Of a stretch of 64,000 nucleotides of DNA, positions 17,770 to 26,917 are shown in pieces. The notes beneath the pieces are model-generated. The model saw only the letters and a program-made list of their open reading frames with translations. It did no database searches and was not told the origin of the DNA. This DNA is from JAJVHZ01 sp041395385. Its GTDB lineage: Bacteria > Pseudomonadota > Gammaproteobacteria > JAJPIJ01. The stretch spans positions 62,001-126,000 of the forward strand of contig JAWLAN010000015.1 in NCBI GenBank assembly GCA_041395385.1, written 5' to 3'. Position 1 is the first letter of the stretch; each line of letters opens with the position of its first letter. The position numbers and the translations under genes are program-made.

Positions 17770-20238
17770 TCAGAACAACTGCTCGGGACCCTGGACGGCG
17801 GGGCCGTCGGCCCCGTGACCGAGTGGGGTACCGTCGGACTCCTGGATGGGTATTTCATTGCTGCGGAAGGTCTCGTAGACGGCATCCGCATCACTCGATC
17901 GTGCGAGATTGCCGGTATCCGGATCGATGCGTACGGTGACCAAGTCCCGCGGCTGCGGCATGGTCGCTTCCTCCATGCCGTCGAGAGCCACGGCCATGTA
18001 ATTCATCCACATCGGCAGCGCGGCGCGCGCCCCCGTTTCGTCCTTGCCGAGCGGCTGCACCTGATCGAAGCCGACCCAGACGGTCGTTGCCACCTTGGCA
18101 TTGAACCCGGAAAACCACGCATCGCGCTGCTCGTTCGTCGTGCCGGTCTTGCCCGCCAGATCCTTGCGCTTCAATGCGAGGGCGCGTCTGGCCGTGCCGG
18201 CCTTGATGACGTCCTGCATCATCGAGTTCATCATCCACGCGTTCTCCGCGCCGATGACCCGTGGGGCGAGGCGTGCCGGCCGCATCATCGGATCGACCGC
18301 CACCGGCGACATCGAGGCCGCCGTCTCGCACTCGGCGCAGACCCGCACCGGGTCCGCTTCCATGACCAATATGCCGTCGCCTGTCTCCACGCGCCGGATC
18401 AGGTACGGATCCACCAGGTACCCGCCGTTGGCGAATACGCTGTAGCCACGGACGACTTCGAGCGGTGTGGCCACGCCCGTGCCGAGCGCCAGCGACAGAT
18501 CGCGAGGCAGTCGTTCGTTGGCGAACCCGAAGCGCCGCGCATAATCGGCCACGTAGTCGATGCCGACCGCGCTGAGCAACCGTATCGATACCAGATTGCG
18601 CGAGGCGCTGAGCGCCTCGCGCAGGCGCGTCGGCCCGTGATACTCCCCGCCGTAGTTCTCCGGCCGCCAGATTGGGTTCACGCCCCCCGGCGTGTCGAAT
18701 ACGACCGGGGCGTCGTTGATGAGACTGGCCGGGGTGAAGCCGGCATCCAGGGCGGCGGAATAGAGAAACGGCTTGAAGTTCGAGCCCGGCTGGCGCAGCG
18801 CCTGGGTGACCCGGTTGAACTTGCTCTGCTGGAAGTCGAACCCGCCGACCATGGCCTGTATGGCGCCGTCGGATGCCGATATGGACACCAGTGCGCCCTG
18901 TACGACCGGCACCTGCGCCAGTCGCCAGCGCGGCGCCCCGTCCTGCCTGCCCCCGGCGCCCTTCTCGGGATCCGTCGCCTTCTTGGGGTCCTCCCCCTCG
19001 ACCTTGTCCTCGAGCTGGACGCGGATGACATCACCGACCTTCAGGATGTCGGCCGCCTTGCGTGGCGCCCGGCCGCGGTGGTCCTTGTCGATGTACGGCG
19101 CCGCCCAGGACAAGCCAGGCCAGGCGATCTCGATGGGGCCATGCAGGGCCGAGTATGCATCTACCGCCTGCTCGCCGACGCGCGTCACGACGGCGGGCTG
19201 AAGTCCGCCGAGAGCGGGAATGCCCTGAACCGCCCCCTGCCAGTGCCCGACGGCGGCATCCGGGGGCAACTCCACGTGGCGTTCGGGACCGCGATAACCG
19301 TGACGACGATCGTAGTCCATGAGTGAGGTCCGCAGCGCCTTGGTCGCGGCCGCCTGCAGCTTGCTGTCCACCGTGGTGTACACGCGATAGCCCGAGGTCA
19401 TCGCCGCCTCTTCGCCGTACTTCACGACCATCTGCTGGCGGACCATCTCGGCGACGTCGGGCGCCTCGGCCTCCAGGCGCAGGCCATGCACCCGCGTCTC
19501 GATCGGCTCGGCCATCGCCAAATCGTACTGCTCCCGGGAGATGTGCTGCTTCTCGAGCAGCCGCCGCAGGACATAGCTGCGCCGCCTCGAGGCCTCCTTC
19601 GGGCTCGTGACGGGATTGTAGGCCGACGGCGCCGGCGGTATTCCCGCAATCGTCGCCACTTCGGCCAGGGTCAGCTCCGAGAGGCCCTTGCCGTAGTAGA
19701 CCTGAGCCGCGGCCCCGATGCCGTATGCACGCTGGCCGAGAAATATCGTGTTCAGGTAAAGCGCGAGGATCTCGTCCTTGCTGAGCTCCTTCTCGATCTT
19801 CAGGGCCAGCAGCATCTCCCGGATCTTGCGGATGTAGGTCTTCTCCGGGCTCAGAAAGTATGCGCGCGCAACCTGCTGCGTGATCGTGCTGCCGCCCTGG
19901 CCCCGATCGCCGCGCCGCAGCTCGGCGGCCGTGGCACGGATTATGCCTTGCCAGTCCACGCCAGGGTGCTCATAGAATCGGTCGTCTTCCGCGTCGAGGA
20001 ACGCCTTCACGACCATGTCGGGGACCTCGGTCAGCGTGACCGGGATTCGACGCTTCTCGCCGAACTCGCCGATCAGAACGCCGTCGCTCGTGTAGACACG
20101 CATCGGTACCTGCAGACGCATATCGCGCAGGGCATCGACGGCCGGCAGGCCAGGAATCAGGTACCAGACCACGACGGCGGCGGCGACAGTCGCGGCGAGG
20201 AACGCGGCAAGGAGCAGATTGAAGGTCCAACGCAACAT
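17770..20238 (-). CDS. mrcA: Penicillin-binding protein 1A
   Basis: 822 residues; a bifunctional peptidoglycan synthase. N-terminal membrane anchor (LLLAAFLAATVAAAVVVWYL), then the GT51 transglycosylase with EDDRFYEHPGVD and QGGSTITQQVARA, an OB-like insert, and the transpeptidase with the active Ser in GSNFKP (SxxK), SRN (SxN) and GKTGTT (KTG). It lies divergent to pilM, with the promoter region of both in the 193 bp between. The same mrcA-pilM divergent order is common in Pseudomonas relatives. Confidence 0.97.
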   Translation of the reverse strand: MLRWTFNLLLAAFLAATVAAAVVVWYLIPGLPAVDALRDMRLQVPMRVYTSDGVLIGEFGEKRRIPVTLTEVPDMVVKAFLDAEDDRFYEHPGVDWQGIIRATAAELRRGDRGQGGSTITQQVARAYFLSPEKTYIRKIREMLLALKIEKELSKDEILALYLNTIFLGQRAYGIGAAAQVYYGKGLSELTLAEVATIAGIPPAPSAYNPVTSPKEASRRRSYVLRRLLEKQHISREQYDLAMAEPIETRVHGLRLEAEAPDVAEMVRQQMVVKYGEEAAMTSGYRVYTTVDSKLQAAATKALRTSLMDYDRRHGYRGPERHVELPPDAAVGHWQGAVQGIPALGGLQPAVVTRVGEQAVDAYSALHGPIEIAWPGLSWAAPYIDKDHRGRAPRKAADILKVGDVIRVQLEDKVEGEDPKKATDPEKGAGGRQDGAPRWRLAQVPVVQGALVSISASDGAIQAMVGGFDFQQSKFNRVTQALRQPGSNFKPFLYSAALDAGFTPASLINDAPVVFDTPGGVNPIWRPENYGGEYHGPTRLREALSASRNLVSIRLLSAVGIDYVADYARRFGFANERLPRDLSLALGTGVATPLEVVRGYSVFANGGYLVDPYLIRRVETGDGILVMEADPVRVCAECETAASMSPVAVDPMMRPARLAPRVIGAENAWMMNSMMQDVIKAGTARRALALKRKDLAGKTGTTNEQRDAWFSGFNAKVATTVWVGFDQVQPLGKDETGARAALPMWMNYMAVALDGMEEATMPQPRDLVTVRIDPDTGNLARSSDADAVYETFRSNEIPIQESDGTPLGHGADGPAVQGPEQLF

Positions 20239-20431
20239 ATGGTGTTTCGGAAAAAATCCGGCTCAAGATCTGGTTCGGAGGCGCCTGATGGTCAAAATAC
20301 CTTTGACATTTAGGGGATTACCTAAAAGATATGATTTGTTTTTTAACATCACTTCAACTATAGTTGCCCATACGAGTTAATGTTAAAAGCGATGTATGAA
20401 ACATAAACGTCGACTTTAGAAGGGAAAACCA
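20239..20431. promoter_or_regulatory. Divergent mrcA/pilM promoter region with three dyads
   Basis: AT-rich stretch in an otherwise GC-rich window. Visible symmetry: TTTAGG/CCTAAA at 20309-20326 (6-base loop); a 9-base inverted repeat TTTTAACAT at 20341-20349 with ATGTTAAAA at 20380-20388; and inside it the perfect palindrome CAACTATAGTTG at 20355-20366. A TTGACA at about 20303 is a possible -35, but the best -10 match (TATGAT) is 21 bases away, so the promoter position is not settled. A GAAGGG precedes the pilM start. Confidence 0.5.
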
Positions 20432-21493
20432 GTGGCGCTGCTACGGCAAAAAAAGGTTCCTCTACTCGGGATAGACATCTCGTCAACGTCCGTCAAGTTG
20501 ATTGAGCTGAGCCGCCGCAGCAAGGGTTATCACGTGGAGAGCTATGCCGTGGAGCCCTTGCCGCCCAATTCCGTCACCGACCGCAATGTCTCGGACGTGG
20601 AACTGGTCGGCCAGGCAATCCAGAGAGCGGTCAAGAAGTCCGGGGCCCGCACCAAGTACGCCGCGTGCGCCGTGGCCGGCTCTGCAGTCATCACCAAGGT
20701 CATCACGATGCCTGCCAACCTCTCCGACGAGGAGATGGAAAACCAGATCATGATCGAGGCGGATCAGTATATTCCATATCGTCTCGACGAAGTACGGATG
20801 GACTTCGAGGTCCTGCGGCCGGTTCCCAACGAGCCGGGCAAGGTCGAGGTCCTGCTCGCGGCGTCCCGGCAGGACAACGTCGATGTGCGCGTCGCGGCGC
20901 TGGAGAACGCCGGCCTGATAGCGCAGGTCGTCGACGTGGAGGCCTTCGCGCTGGAGAACTCCGTGGGGCTGCTCATGCGCGACCTGCCGGGCCAGGGCGA
21001 AGACGCGGTCGTCGCCGTGGCTGACGTGGGCGCCACGCTCACGACGCTGAGCGTCATGCAGGACATGCGCATCATCTACAGCCGCGAACAGCAGTTCGGA
21101 GGCCGGCAGCTGACCGAGGAGATCCAGCGCCGCTACGGACTGTCCTACGAGGAGGCGGGCCTGGCCAAGCGGCAGGGCGGCCTCCCGGACAATTACGAGC
21201 CCGAGGTCCTCGAGCCCTTCAAGCAGTCCATGGCGATGGAGATCAGTCGTGCGCTGCAGTTCTTTTACTCGGCCAGCCAGATCGGGGCGGTGGACCAGAT
21301 CTACGTCGCCGGCGGCTGCGCGGCGATCGGCGGCGTGGCCGATGCGATCGAGGCGAAGACCGGGACCCGCTGCACGGTCGCGAATCCGTTCGCGGGGATG
21401 ACCGTCTCGCCGCGGATACGCAAGGAGGTCATCCAGAACGACGCGCCGGCCATGATGATCGCGACCGGACTGGCGCTGAGGAGCTTCGACTAA
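20432..21493 (+). CDS. pilM: Type IV pilus assembly protein PilM
   Basis: 353 residues, the usual length. GTG start, with the actin-like ATPase fold of FtsA-type proteins: LGIDISSTSVKLIELS as phosphate-1 loop and AVADVGATLTTLSVM as phosphate-2 loop. PilM is a cytoplasmic ring protein that binds the N-terminus of PilN. First gene of the pilMNOPQ operon; its stop overlaps the pilN start. Confidence 0.97.
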   Translation: MALLRQKKVPLLGIDISSTSVKLIELSRRSKGYHVESYAVEPLPPNSVTDRNVSDVELVGQAIQRAVKKSGARTKYAACAVAGSAVITKVITMPANLSDEEMENQIMIEADQYIPYRLDEVRMDFEVLRPVPNEPGKVEVLLAASRQDNVDVRVAALENAGLIAQVVDVEAFALENSVGLLMRDLPGQGEDAVVAVADVGATLTTLSVMQDMRIIYSREQQFGGRQLTEEIQRRYGLSYEEAGLAKRQGGLPDNYEPEVLEPFKQSMAMEISRALQFFYSASQIGAVDQIYVAGGCAAIGGVADAIEAKTGTRCTVANPFAGMTVSPRIRKEVIQNDAPAMMIATGLALRSFD

Positions 21494-22098
21494 TGGCTCA
21501 CATAAATCTGCTTCCCTGGCGCGCCGAGATCCGGCGCCAGCAAAAGAAGAAATTCCTGTCGATACTCGCGCTTTCGGCCGTTGCGGCCTGCGGCATCGTC
21601 GCCCTGGTGCAATGGCACTTCAACCAGCGCATCGCCTACCAAGGGTCGCGCAACGCGCGGCTCGAGGCGGAGATTGCCACGCTGGACAAGAAGATCGAGG
21701 AGATCAAGACGCTCGAGCGGGAGAAGGAGCGCCTGGTCAAGCGTATCGAGGCCATCCAGACGCTCGAGGCGAACCGCCCGCTGGTCGTGCGGCTGTTCGA
21801 CGAGTTCGTCAACACGCTCCCCGAGGGCATGTTCCTCACCAATGTCGATCAGGCCGGAACCGCCATCACCGTCCAGGGCACGGCGCAGTCGCAGACCCGC
21901 GTCTCCAGCTACATGCGCAATATCGAGGCGTCCAAATGGGTGACCAAGCCGAACCTGGACGTCGTGCAGACGACCTCGAAGGAAGGCGAGCGTCTCAGCG
22001 ACTTCACGCTGAAGGTCGAACAGGTCGTTCCCAAGCCCCAGAGCGACTCGGAGACCGAGGCCTCGGGAGGCTCGGCAGGTAGCGGAGGTACGCCATGA
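21493..22098 (+). CDS. pilN: Type IV pilus assembly protein PilN
   Basis: 201 residues. The INLLPWR motif at the cytoplasmic N-terminus, which docks on PilM, is intact (residues 4-10), followed by one inner-membrane segment (about 22-40), a coiled coil and a periplasmic ferredoxin-like domain. It overlaps pilM by one base and pilO by 4 bases, which indicates translational coupling. Confidence 0.96.
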   Translation: MAHINLLPWRAEIRRQQKKKFLSILALSAVAACGIVALVQWHFNQRIAYQGSRNARLEAEIATLDKKIEEIKTLEREKERLVKRIEAIQTLEANRPLVVRLFDEFVNTLPEGMFLTNVDQAGTAITVQGTAQSQTRVSSYMRNIEASKWVTKPNLDVVQTTSKEGERLSDFTLKVEQVVPKPQSDSETEASGGSAGSGGTP

Positions 22099-22715
22099 AG
22101 CTGTCGGATCTGAGTAATCTGACGATGGAGAACATCGGGACGTGGCCGATCCCGGTGAAGGTCGCGACCGTTCTGCTCATCTGCGCCGCGGTCATGGGCC
22201 TGGGCTATTGGAAACTCACCACCCCGAAGATCGAGGAGTTGAAGACGGCTCAGAACCGGGAGCTGGAGCTGCGCGCGGAGTTCGAGGGCAAGCAGCAGAA
22301 GGCCGCCAACCTCGAAGTGTTGAAGAAGCAGCTCGAGGACATCAAACAGACCATGGGCGAACTGCTGCAGAAGCTGCCGAGCAAGACCCAGGTGCCCGAC
22401 CTGCTGCAGGACATTTCCCAGACCGGGCTGGGTGCGGGCCTCGAGTTCGACATCTTCAAGCCGAGCGCCGAGCAGCCGCAGGAGTTCTATGTGGAGCTGC
22501 CTATCCAGATACAGGTGACCGGCAACTACCACCAGTTCGGCTCTTTCATCAGCGGCGTGGCCGCGCTGCAGCGCATCGTCACCGTGCACGACGTGAAGAT
22601 TCGCCCCGCCGGCGGCGACAAGGGCAAACTGATGATGCAGGCGACGGCCAAGACGTACCGTTATATGGACGAAGAAGAGGAGGCGGCGGCAGAAAATGCG
22701 CAAGCCAGCCAATAG
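22095..22715 (+). CDS. pilO: Type IV pilus assembly protein PilO
   Basis: 206 residues: short cytoplasmic segment, one membrane helix (about 21-37), a coiled coil, and a periplasmic domain that pairs with PilN. The inner-membrane alignment complex PilMNOP links the pilus motor to the PilQ secretin. Overlaps pilP by 20 bases. Confidence 0.95.
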   Translation: MKLSDLSNLTMENIGTWPIPVKVATVLLICAAVMGLGYWKLTTPKIEELKTAQNRELELRAEFEGKQQKAANLEVLKKQLEDIKQTMGELLQKLPSKTQVPDLLQDISQTGLGAGLEFDIFKPSAEQPQEFYVELPIQIQVTGNYHQFGSFISGVAALQRIVTVHDVKIRPAGGDKGKLMMQATAKTYRYMDEEEEAAAENAQASQ

Positions 22716-23277
22716 GACCTTCCGGCCCGCCGTGGCGGGCATCGTCGGTGCGACGGTGTTCCTGACGAGCGGATGTGTTTCGACCGATATGAGCGATCTC
22801 GAAAGCTATATCGCCGAGATCAACGCGCGCCCGGCACGCACGACGATACAGCCGCTGCCGGAGCTGATCGTGCCCGAGACGTACGCGTACCAGGCCGCCG
22901 AGGCCGGCAAGCGCGATCCGTTCGAAAGCTTCCTGAAGCAGCGCACCGAGGAGGCCGCCAGACCGGGCGGCGATGACGCCAAGACCGCGGCGCTGCGCCG
23001 GGAGATCGAGGGCCGCAATCCCGAGGAGCTCGAACAGTTCGAACTCGATGCATTGCGCATGGTGGGCACGCTGAACGACAACAATCAGCTCTGGGGCATC
23101 GTTCTCGACAAGGAGGGCACCGTTCATCGCGTGCGGGTCGGCAACTTCATGGGCAGGAACTACGGAAAGATCATGAACATCGCCGAGGACAAGATCGAGC
23201 TTCGCGAGATCATCAACACTAGCAGTGGGGGGCTCGAAGAACGCCCGGCGACGTTGGCGTTAACCGAGCAGGAGTAA
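22696..23277 (+). CDS. pilP: Type IV pilus lipoprotein PilP
   Basis: 193 residues. A lipoprotein signal peptide ends in the lipobox LTSGC (Cys at about residue 24), so it is anchored in the inner membrane and its C-terminal beta domain (GTLNDNNQLWGIVLDKEGTVHRVRVGNFMGRNYG) contacts PilQ. A flexible stretch separates the two parts. 24 bp upstream of pilQ. Confidence 0.95.
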   Translation: MRKPANRTFRPAVAGIVGATVFLTSGCVSTDMSDLESYIAEINARPARTTIQPLPELIVPETYAYQAAEAGKRDPFESFLKQRTEEAARPGGDDAKTAALRREIEGRNPEELEQFELDALRMVGTLNDNNQLWGIVLDKEGTVHRVRVGNFMGRNYGKIMNIAEDKIELREIINTSSGGLEERPATLALTEQE

Positions 23278-23301
23278 GGCAAAGGGTGAGGTAAAACGAC
23301 T

Positions 23302-25440
23302 ATGACGACCGTTAAACTCAGTCAAACAAGTTACCGTCGGTTGTTGCGGATAACCGTCCTCGCAATAGGCGCCTTGCTGCTGCCTGCCTGGACCACGATG
23401 GCCAGCGCCAACACGCTGAAGGACATCAAGGTGTCGACACTGCCGGGCGACAAGCTCCAGCTTCGCCTGGAGATGGACGCGCCGCCGGCGGCGAAACCGC
23501 TGAGCTTCACCATCGACAATCCGGCGAGGCTCGCCCTGGACTTCCCGGGCACCGCGCTTCAGGTTCCGAACAAGACCCAGAACATCGGCACGGGCCTGGC
23601 GCAGAGCGTCAGCGCGGTGGAAGCCGGCGGTCGCACGCGCGTGGTCTTGAACATGTCGAAGATGGTGCCCTACGACGTCAGCCTCGACGGCAATACCGTG
23701 GTGGTCACCGTCGGCGAGAACGTCGCGCAGACGGCCACCGCGCAGCAGACCAGCGGCGCACCGGTCGCCGTGCCGGCCGCGGCGGCGCCCAACGGCAACC
23801 CCGCCATCAGCGACATCGACTTCCGGCGCGGCCCCGGCGGCGAGGGCATGATCCTCATCAAGCTCACCGATCCCTCCACGCCGGTCAACATCACCGAGCA
23901 GAGCGGCAAGGTGATCGTCGATTTCGCCAACGTCACGCTGCCCGCGAAGCTCGATCGTCGCCTCGATGTCATCGACTTCGCCACTCCGGTCAAGGAGGTC
24001 GACACCAAGCGGCGCGGCAACGGCGTGCGCATGATCATCGCGCCCACGGGCAAGACCCTCTATGACCATCTGGCCTACCAGACCGACAACCTGTTCACGG
24101 TGGAGCTCAAGCCGCTGACGAGGGAGGAGGAGGAGAAGGCCAAGAAGGAGAAGTTCGGCTACACCGGCGAGAAGCTTTCGCTCAACTTCCAGAACATCGA
24201 GGTTCGCGCCGTGCTGCAGCTGCTGGCCGACTTCACCGGCCTGAACATCGTCGCCGCCGACACCGTGACCGGCAACGTCACGCTGCGGCTGAAGAACGTC
24301 CCCTGGGATCAGGCGCTGGACATCATCCTGAAGTCCAAGGGCCTGGCGATGCGCCAGAACGGCAACGTCGTCATGGTCGCCCCGGCCGAGGAGATCGCCA
24401 CCCGCGAGAAGCTCGAGCTCGAGGCCCAGAAGCAGCTGCGCGAGCTGGCGCCGCTGCGCACCGAGTTCGTGCAGATCAACTACGCCAAGGCCGGGGACAT
24501 CGCCACGCTGCTCAAGTCGGAGGGCAAGAACATCCTCTCCGAGCGCGGTAACGTGTCGGTGGACGAGCGCACCAATACCCTGCTCATCCAGGAGACCGCG
24601 GAGAAGCTGGAGGAGATCCGCAAGCTGGTCGCCACGCTGGACATCCCGGTGCGGCAGGTGCTGATCGAATCGCGCATCGTGATCGCCAACGAGGACTTCA
24701 GCAAGGACTTGGGCGTGCGCTTCGGCTACAGCAAGAACTCCAACCAGAACGGCGGGCTGTCGCGCGACGACACCGAGTACGCCATTGGCGGCAAGCTGCC
24801 CGGCGACGTCGACTACAACGGCACCACCGCCTTCAACACCGACGGCCTGGAGAACTACATCGTCGACCTGCCGGTGGTCAACCCCTCCGGCGCGCTCGCC
24901 CTCGCCGTGGGCAAGATCGGCAGCTACCTGCTGCAGCTGGAGCTCTCCGCGCTGCAGGCCGAGGGCAAGGGCGAGGTGATATCCAGCCCGCGCGTCATCA
25001 CCGCCAACCAGAAAGAAGCGGTGATCGAACAGGGTACGGAGATCCCCTACCAGGAGGCGACCTCCAGCGGCGCGACCTCCGTTTCCTTCAAGAAGGCCGT
25101 GCTGAGCCTTCGGGTCACGCCGCAGATCACGCCGGATGATCGCGTGATCATGGACCTGAAGGTCAACAAGGACGTCATCGGCCAGGTGTTCGCGGGCGTG
25201 CCGTCGATCGACACGCAGAACGTGGCCACCCAGGTCCTCGTCGACAACGGCGAGACCGTGGTGCTCGGCGGCGTGTACACCCAGGAGAACCGCACCGACG
25301 TGGAGCGCGTGCCGTTCTTCAGCGACATCCCCTACCTGGGCTGGATGTTCAAGAACACCGCCCAGCAGCACGACAAGGACGAACTGCTGATCTTCGTCAC
25401 CCCGAAGATCATCAAGGACGGGCTGGCGCTCGAACAGTAG
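23302..25440 (+). CDS. pilQ: Type IV pilus secretin PilQ
   Basis: 712 residues. Signal peptide (cut near ASA-NTL), two AMIN domains that bind peptidoglycan (about 30-140 and 165-265), an STN/N0 domain near 285-335, secretin N domains, and the secretin gate from about 480 (VISSPRVITANQKEAVIEQG and VLGGVYTQENRTDVERVPFFSDIPYLGWMF split by a short insert). The protein forms the outer-membrane pore through which the pilus passes. Last gene of the operon and followed directly by a strong terminator. Confidence 0.97.
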   Translation: MTTVKLSQTSYRRLLRITVLAIGALLLPAWTTMASANTLKDIKVSTLPGDKLQLRLEMDAPPAAKPLSFTIDNPARLALDFPGTALQVPNKTQNIGTGLAQSVSAVEAGGRTRVVLNMSKMVPYDVSLDGNTVVVTVGENVAQTATAQQTSGAPVAVPAAAAPNGNPAISDIDFRRGPGGEGMILIKLTDPSTPVNITEQSGKVIVDFANVTLPAKLDRRLDVIDFATPVKEVDTKRRGNGVRMIIAPTGKTLYDHLAYQTDNLFTVELKPLTREEEEKAKKEKFGYTGEKLSLNFQNIEVRAVLQLLADFTGLNIVAADTVTGNVTLRLKNVPWDQALDIILKSKGLAMRQNGNVVMVAPAEEIATREKLELEAQKQLRELAPLRTEFVQINYAKAGDIATLLKSEGKNILSERGNVSVDERTNTLLIQETAEKLEEIRKLVATLDIPVRQVLIESRIVIANEDFSKDLGVRFGYSKNSNQNGGLSRDDTEYAIGGKLPGDVDYNGTTAFNTDGLENYIVDLPVVNPSGALALAVGKIGSYLLQLELSALQAEGKGEVISSPRVITANQKEAVIEQGTEIPYQEATSSGATSVSFKKAVLSLRVTPQITPDDRVIMDLKVNKDVIGQVFAGVPSIDTQNVATQVLVDNGETVVLGGVYTQENRTDVERVPFFSDIPYLGWMFKNTAQQHDKDELLIFVTPKIIKDGLALEQ

Positions 25441-25459
25441 TCGGCCATTTCCGACCCCG

Positions 25460-25495
25460 GGGGGTGCATGGGCGACCATGCACCCCCTTCTTTTT
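25460..25495 (+). terminator. Rho-independent terminator of the pil operon
   Basis: A 12-bp perfect stem GGGGGTGCATGG with CCATGCACCCCC, a 4-base loop GCGA, then TTCTTTTT. The T-tract 25488-25495 is also the target duplication of the IS element that begins at the next base. It is 20 bp after the pilQ stop. Confidence 0.93.
25488..25495. repeat. Target-site duplication, left copy
   Basis: TTCTTTTT, identical to 26818-26825 on the far side of the IS. Eight bases is the size made by ISL3-family insertion. Confidence 0.92.
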
Positions 25496-25515
25496 GGTTC
25501 ATCTCCCAACTCCGG
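25496..25515 (+). repeat. ISL3 left terminal inverted repeat
   Basis: Starts GGTTCATCTCC. It pairs with the right end (26798-26817) with 3 mismatches in 20 bases. The transposase stop codon (25499-25501) falls within it. Confidence 0.85.
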
Positions 25516-26723
25516 GGAAGGCGGCGCGGATTTTCAGGAAGAAGTAGGCGTCGTCGCGGAAGCCATAGGCCATGCGTTTGATGACTTTGATTTTGTTGTT
25601 GATGCCCTCGATGAGGTTGGTGCCGAGGGGGTATCGGCAGTGGGCGAGGATGCCGGGCAGGTAGGGTCGCAGGCGTTGGGCGAAGCGGCGCAACGGTTCG
25701 ATGCGGCTGCGCAAGGCCTGCGATACCAGCTGCGCCAGGCACGGGCGGCGTAGCCGGGGTGGCGATAGCCCCAGAGATCCTTGAGGGCGTCGCGCAGCAC
25801 GTAGACGACGAACAGCTCGTGGTTGGCCGCCAGCAGCTCCTCGAGCTGCACGTCCTCGCCGGAACGCAACGAGTCGCGGTTCTTCAGCAGTAGCTGAAGC
25901 GGGCGCTCTTGACGAGCTTGCGGTGACGCCGGTCGCCGCGTAGTGCGTTGGCGCTGGCTGACCCGGACCCGGTCGATGACCTCTCGGCCGTACTTAGCCA
26001 CGACGTGGAACAGGTCGAAGACGACGACGGCGTTGGGGCAGTGGCGGCGAACCTCGAGCTCGTAGCTGGTGTTCATGTCCATGATCGCCGCGCGCAGCCG
26101 CCGGCAGCGTTGCGGCCCGAGCAGCGCGAAGAACGGGCGGACATCTTCACGGCCCCGGCCGCGGCCACCCACAGGACCCGCTTGCAGCACAGGCTCGACG
26201 ATCACCGTGGCGTAGCGGTGACCCCGTGCAGCGCGAATTCATCCAGGCCGATGACCTCCAGGCCCTCCAGGTCCACCGGCCCCAGGGTCCGCTGCAGGTA
26301 GGCGCAGTCGAGGTCCTTGACCGTCTTCCAGTCCAGCCCGAAGAAGCGGGCAACGTGCAACACCGAGGCGATCTGGCACAACCGCGCCACCGATTCGCCG
26401 AGCCGGCGAGTGACACGGGCGTAGGGGTCCAGCCATGGCAATCGCTCCAGCTTCGGGCCGCAGTCCGGGCAGGCCACCCGCAGCCGCGGCACCACCAGCT
26501 CCACCGCATGCTCGAACAGCGGCAGGTCGCGGATCCGTCGCCGCTCGCTGTCATGGACGGCCCGGACCGGTTGTCCACAGCCGCTGCAGCAGCGCTCGAT
26601 ACCGCGCCTCGGCTGTAGCCGGATCACGCACCAGGACCGCTCACCGCGCCGCTCGATCCTCTCCTCGGCCACCTCATAACCTTCCCAGCCGCCGAGCCGG
26701 GAAATACGATGCTCTTGGGCCAC
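25499..26723 (-). pseudogene. ISL3-family transposase, frameshifted twice
   Basis: The coding track uses three frames: from ATG 26723 to about 26210, then to about 25745, then to the stop at 25499. Part one carries the zinc-ribbon (CSGCGQPVRA and CPDCG) and the first catalytic Asp (IGLDEFALHG). Part two carries the second Asp (VVVFDLFHVVAKY). Part three carries the catalytic Glu in NLIEGINNKIKVIKRMAYGFRD. The first break is near the conserved LHKGHRY region, where one base appears missing; the second is near 25740. Either the copy is dead, or the breaks are sequencing errors. Together the pieces make about 400 residues, the family length. Confidence 0.88.
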
Positions 26724-26797
26724 GGTCGCCCTCCTGCCACCTTGATGCCTCGTAACACCAAGTTAGCAGCGACGACCGTGCGCCCGCTCCCGTCACC

Positions 26798-26817
26798 CCG
26801 GAGATCGGAGAAGAACC
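26798..26817 (-). repeat. ISL3 right terminal inverted repeat
   Basis: Read on the minus strand it starts GGTTCTTCTCC. It matches the left repeat at 17 of 20 positions. Confidence 0.85.
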
Positions 26818-26825
26818 TTCTTTTT
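26818..26825. repeat. Target-site duplication, right copy
   Basis: TTCTTTTT, identical to the left copy and to the T-tract of the pilQ terminator. Confidence 0.92.
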
Positions 26826-26917
26826 CCGCGCCTCCGGCTGAAACCGGCTGGCGCCTTGCCATCGGCAGCGATCAATCACACACTCTTGGGCATGATCCCC
26901 TGCGAGAAGACGCGGAC

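Larger units (their letters stand above)
25496..26817 (-). mobile_element. ISL3-family insertion sequence (1322 bp)
   Basis: The element is bounded by imperfect terminal inverted repeats (17 of 20 bases identical) and identical 8-bp flanking direct repeats. The transposase frame covers almost all of it on the minus strand but is broken by two frame changes. Zinc-ribbon N-terminus, DDE-type catalytic residues and a C-terminal NLIEGINNKIKVIKR segment are typical of ISL3. It sits between pilQ and aroK, so it separates two operons that are often adjacent. Length and 8-bp duplications agree with the family. Confidence 0.93.

Noticed and set aside
14977..19326. Two long plus-strand frames opposite priA and PBP1a
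   Set aside because: Shadows of well-conserved minus-strand genes.
23260..25509. 749-residue minus-strand frame opposite pilQ
   Set aside because: Antisense shadow of a well-recognised secretin.
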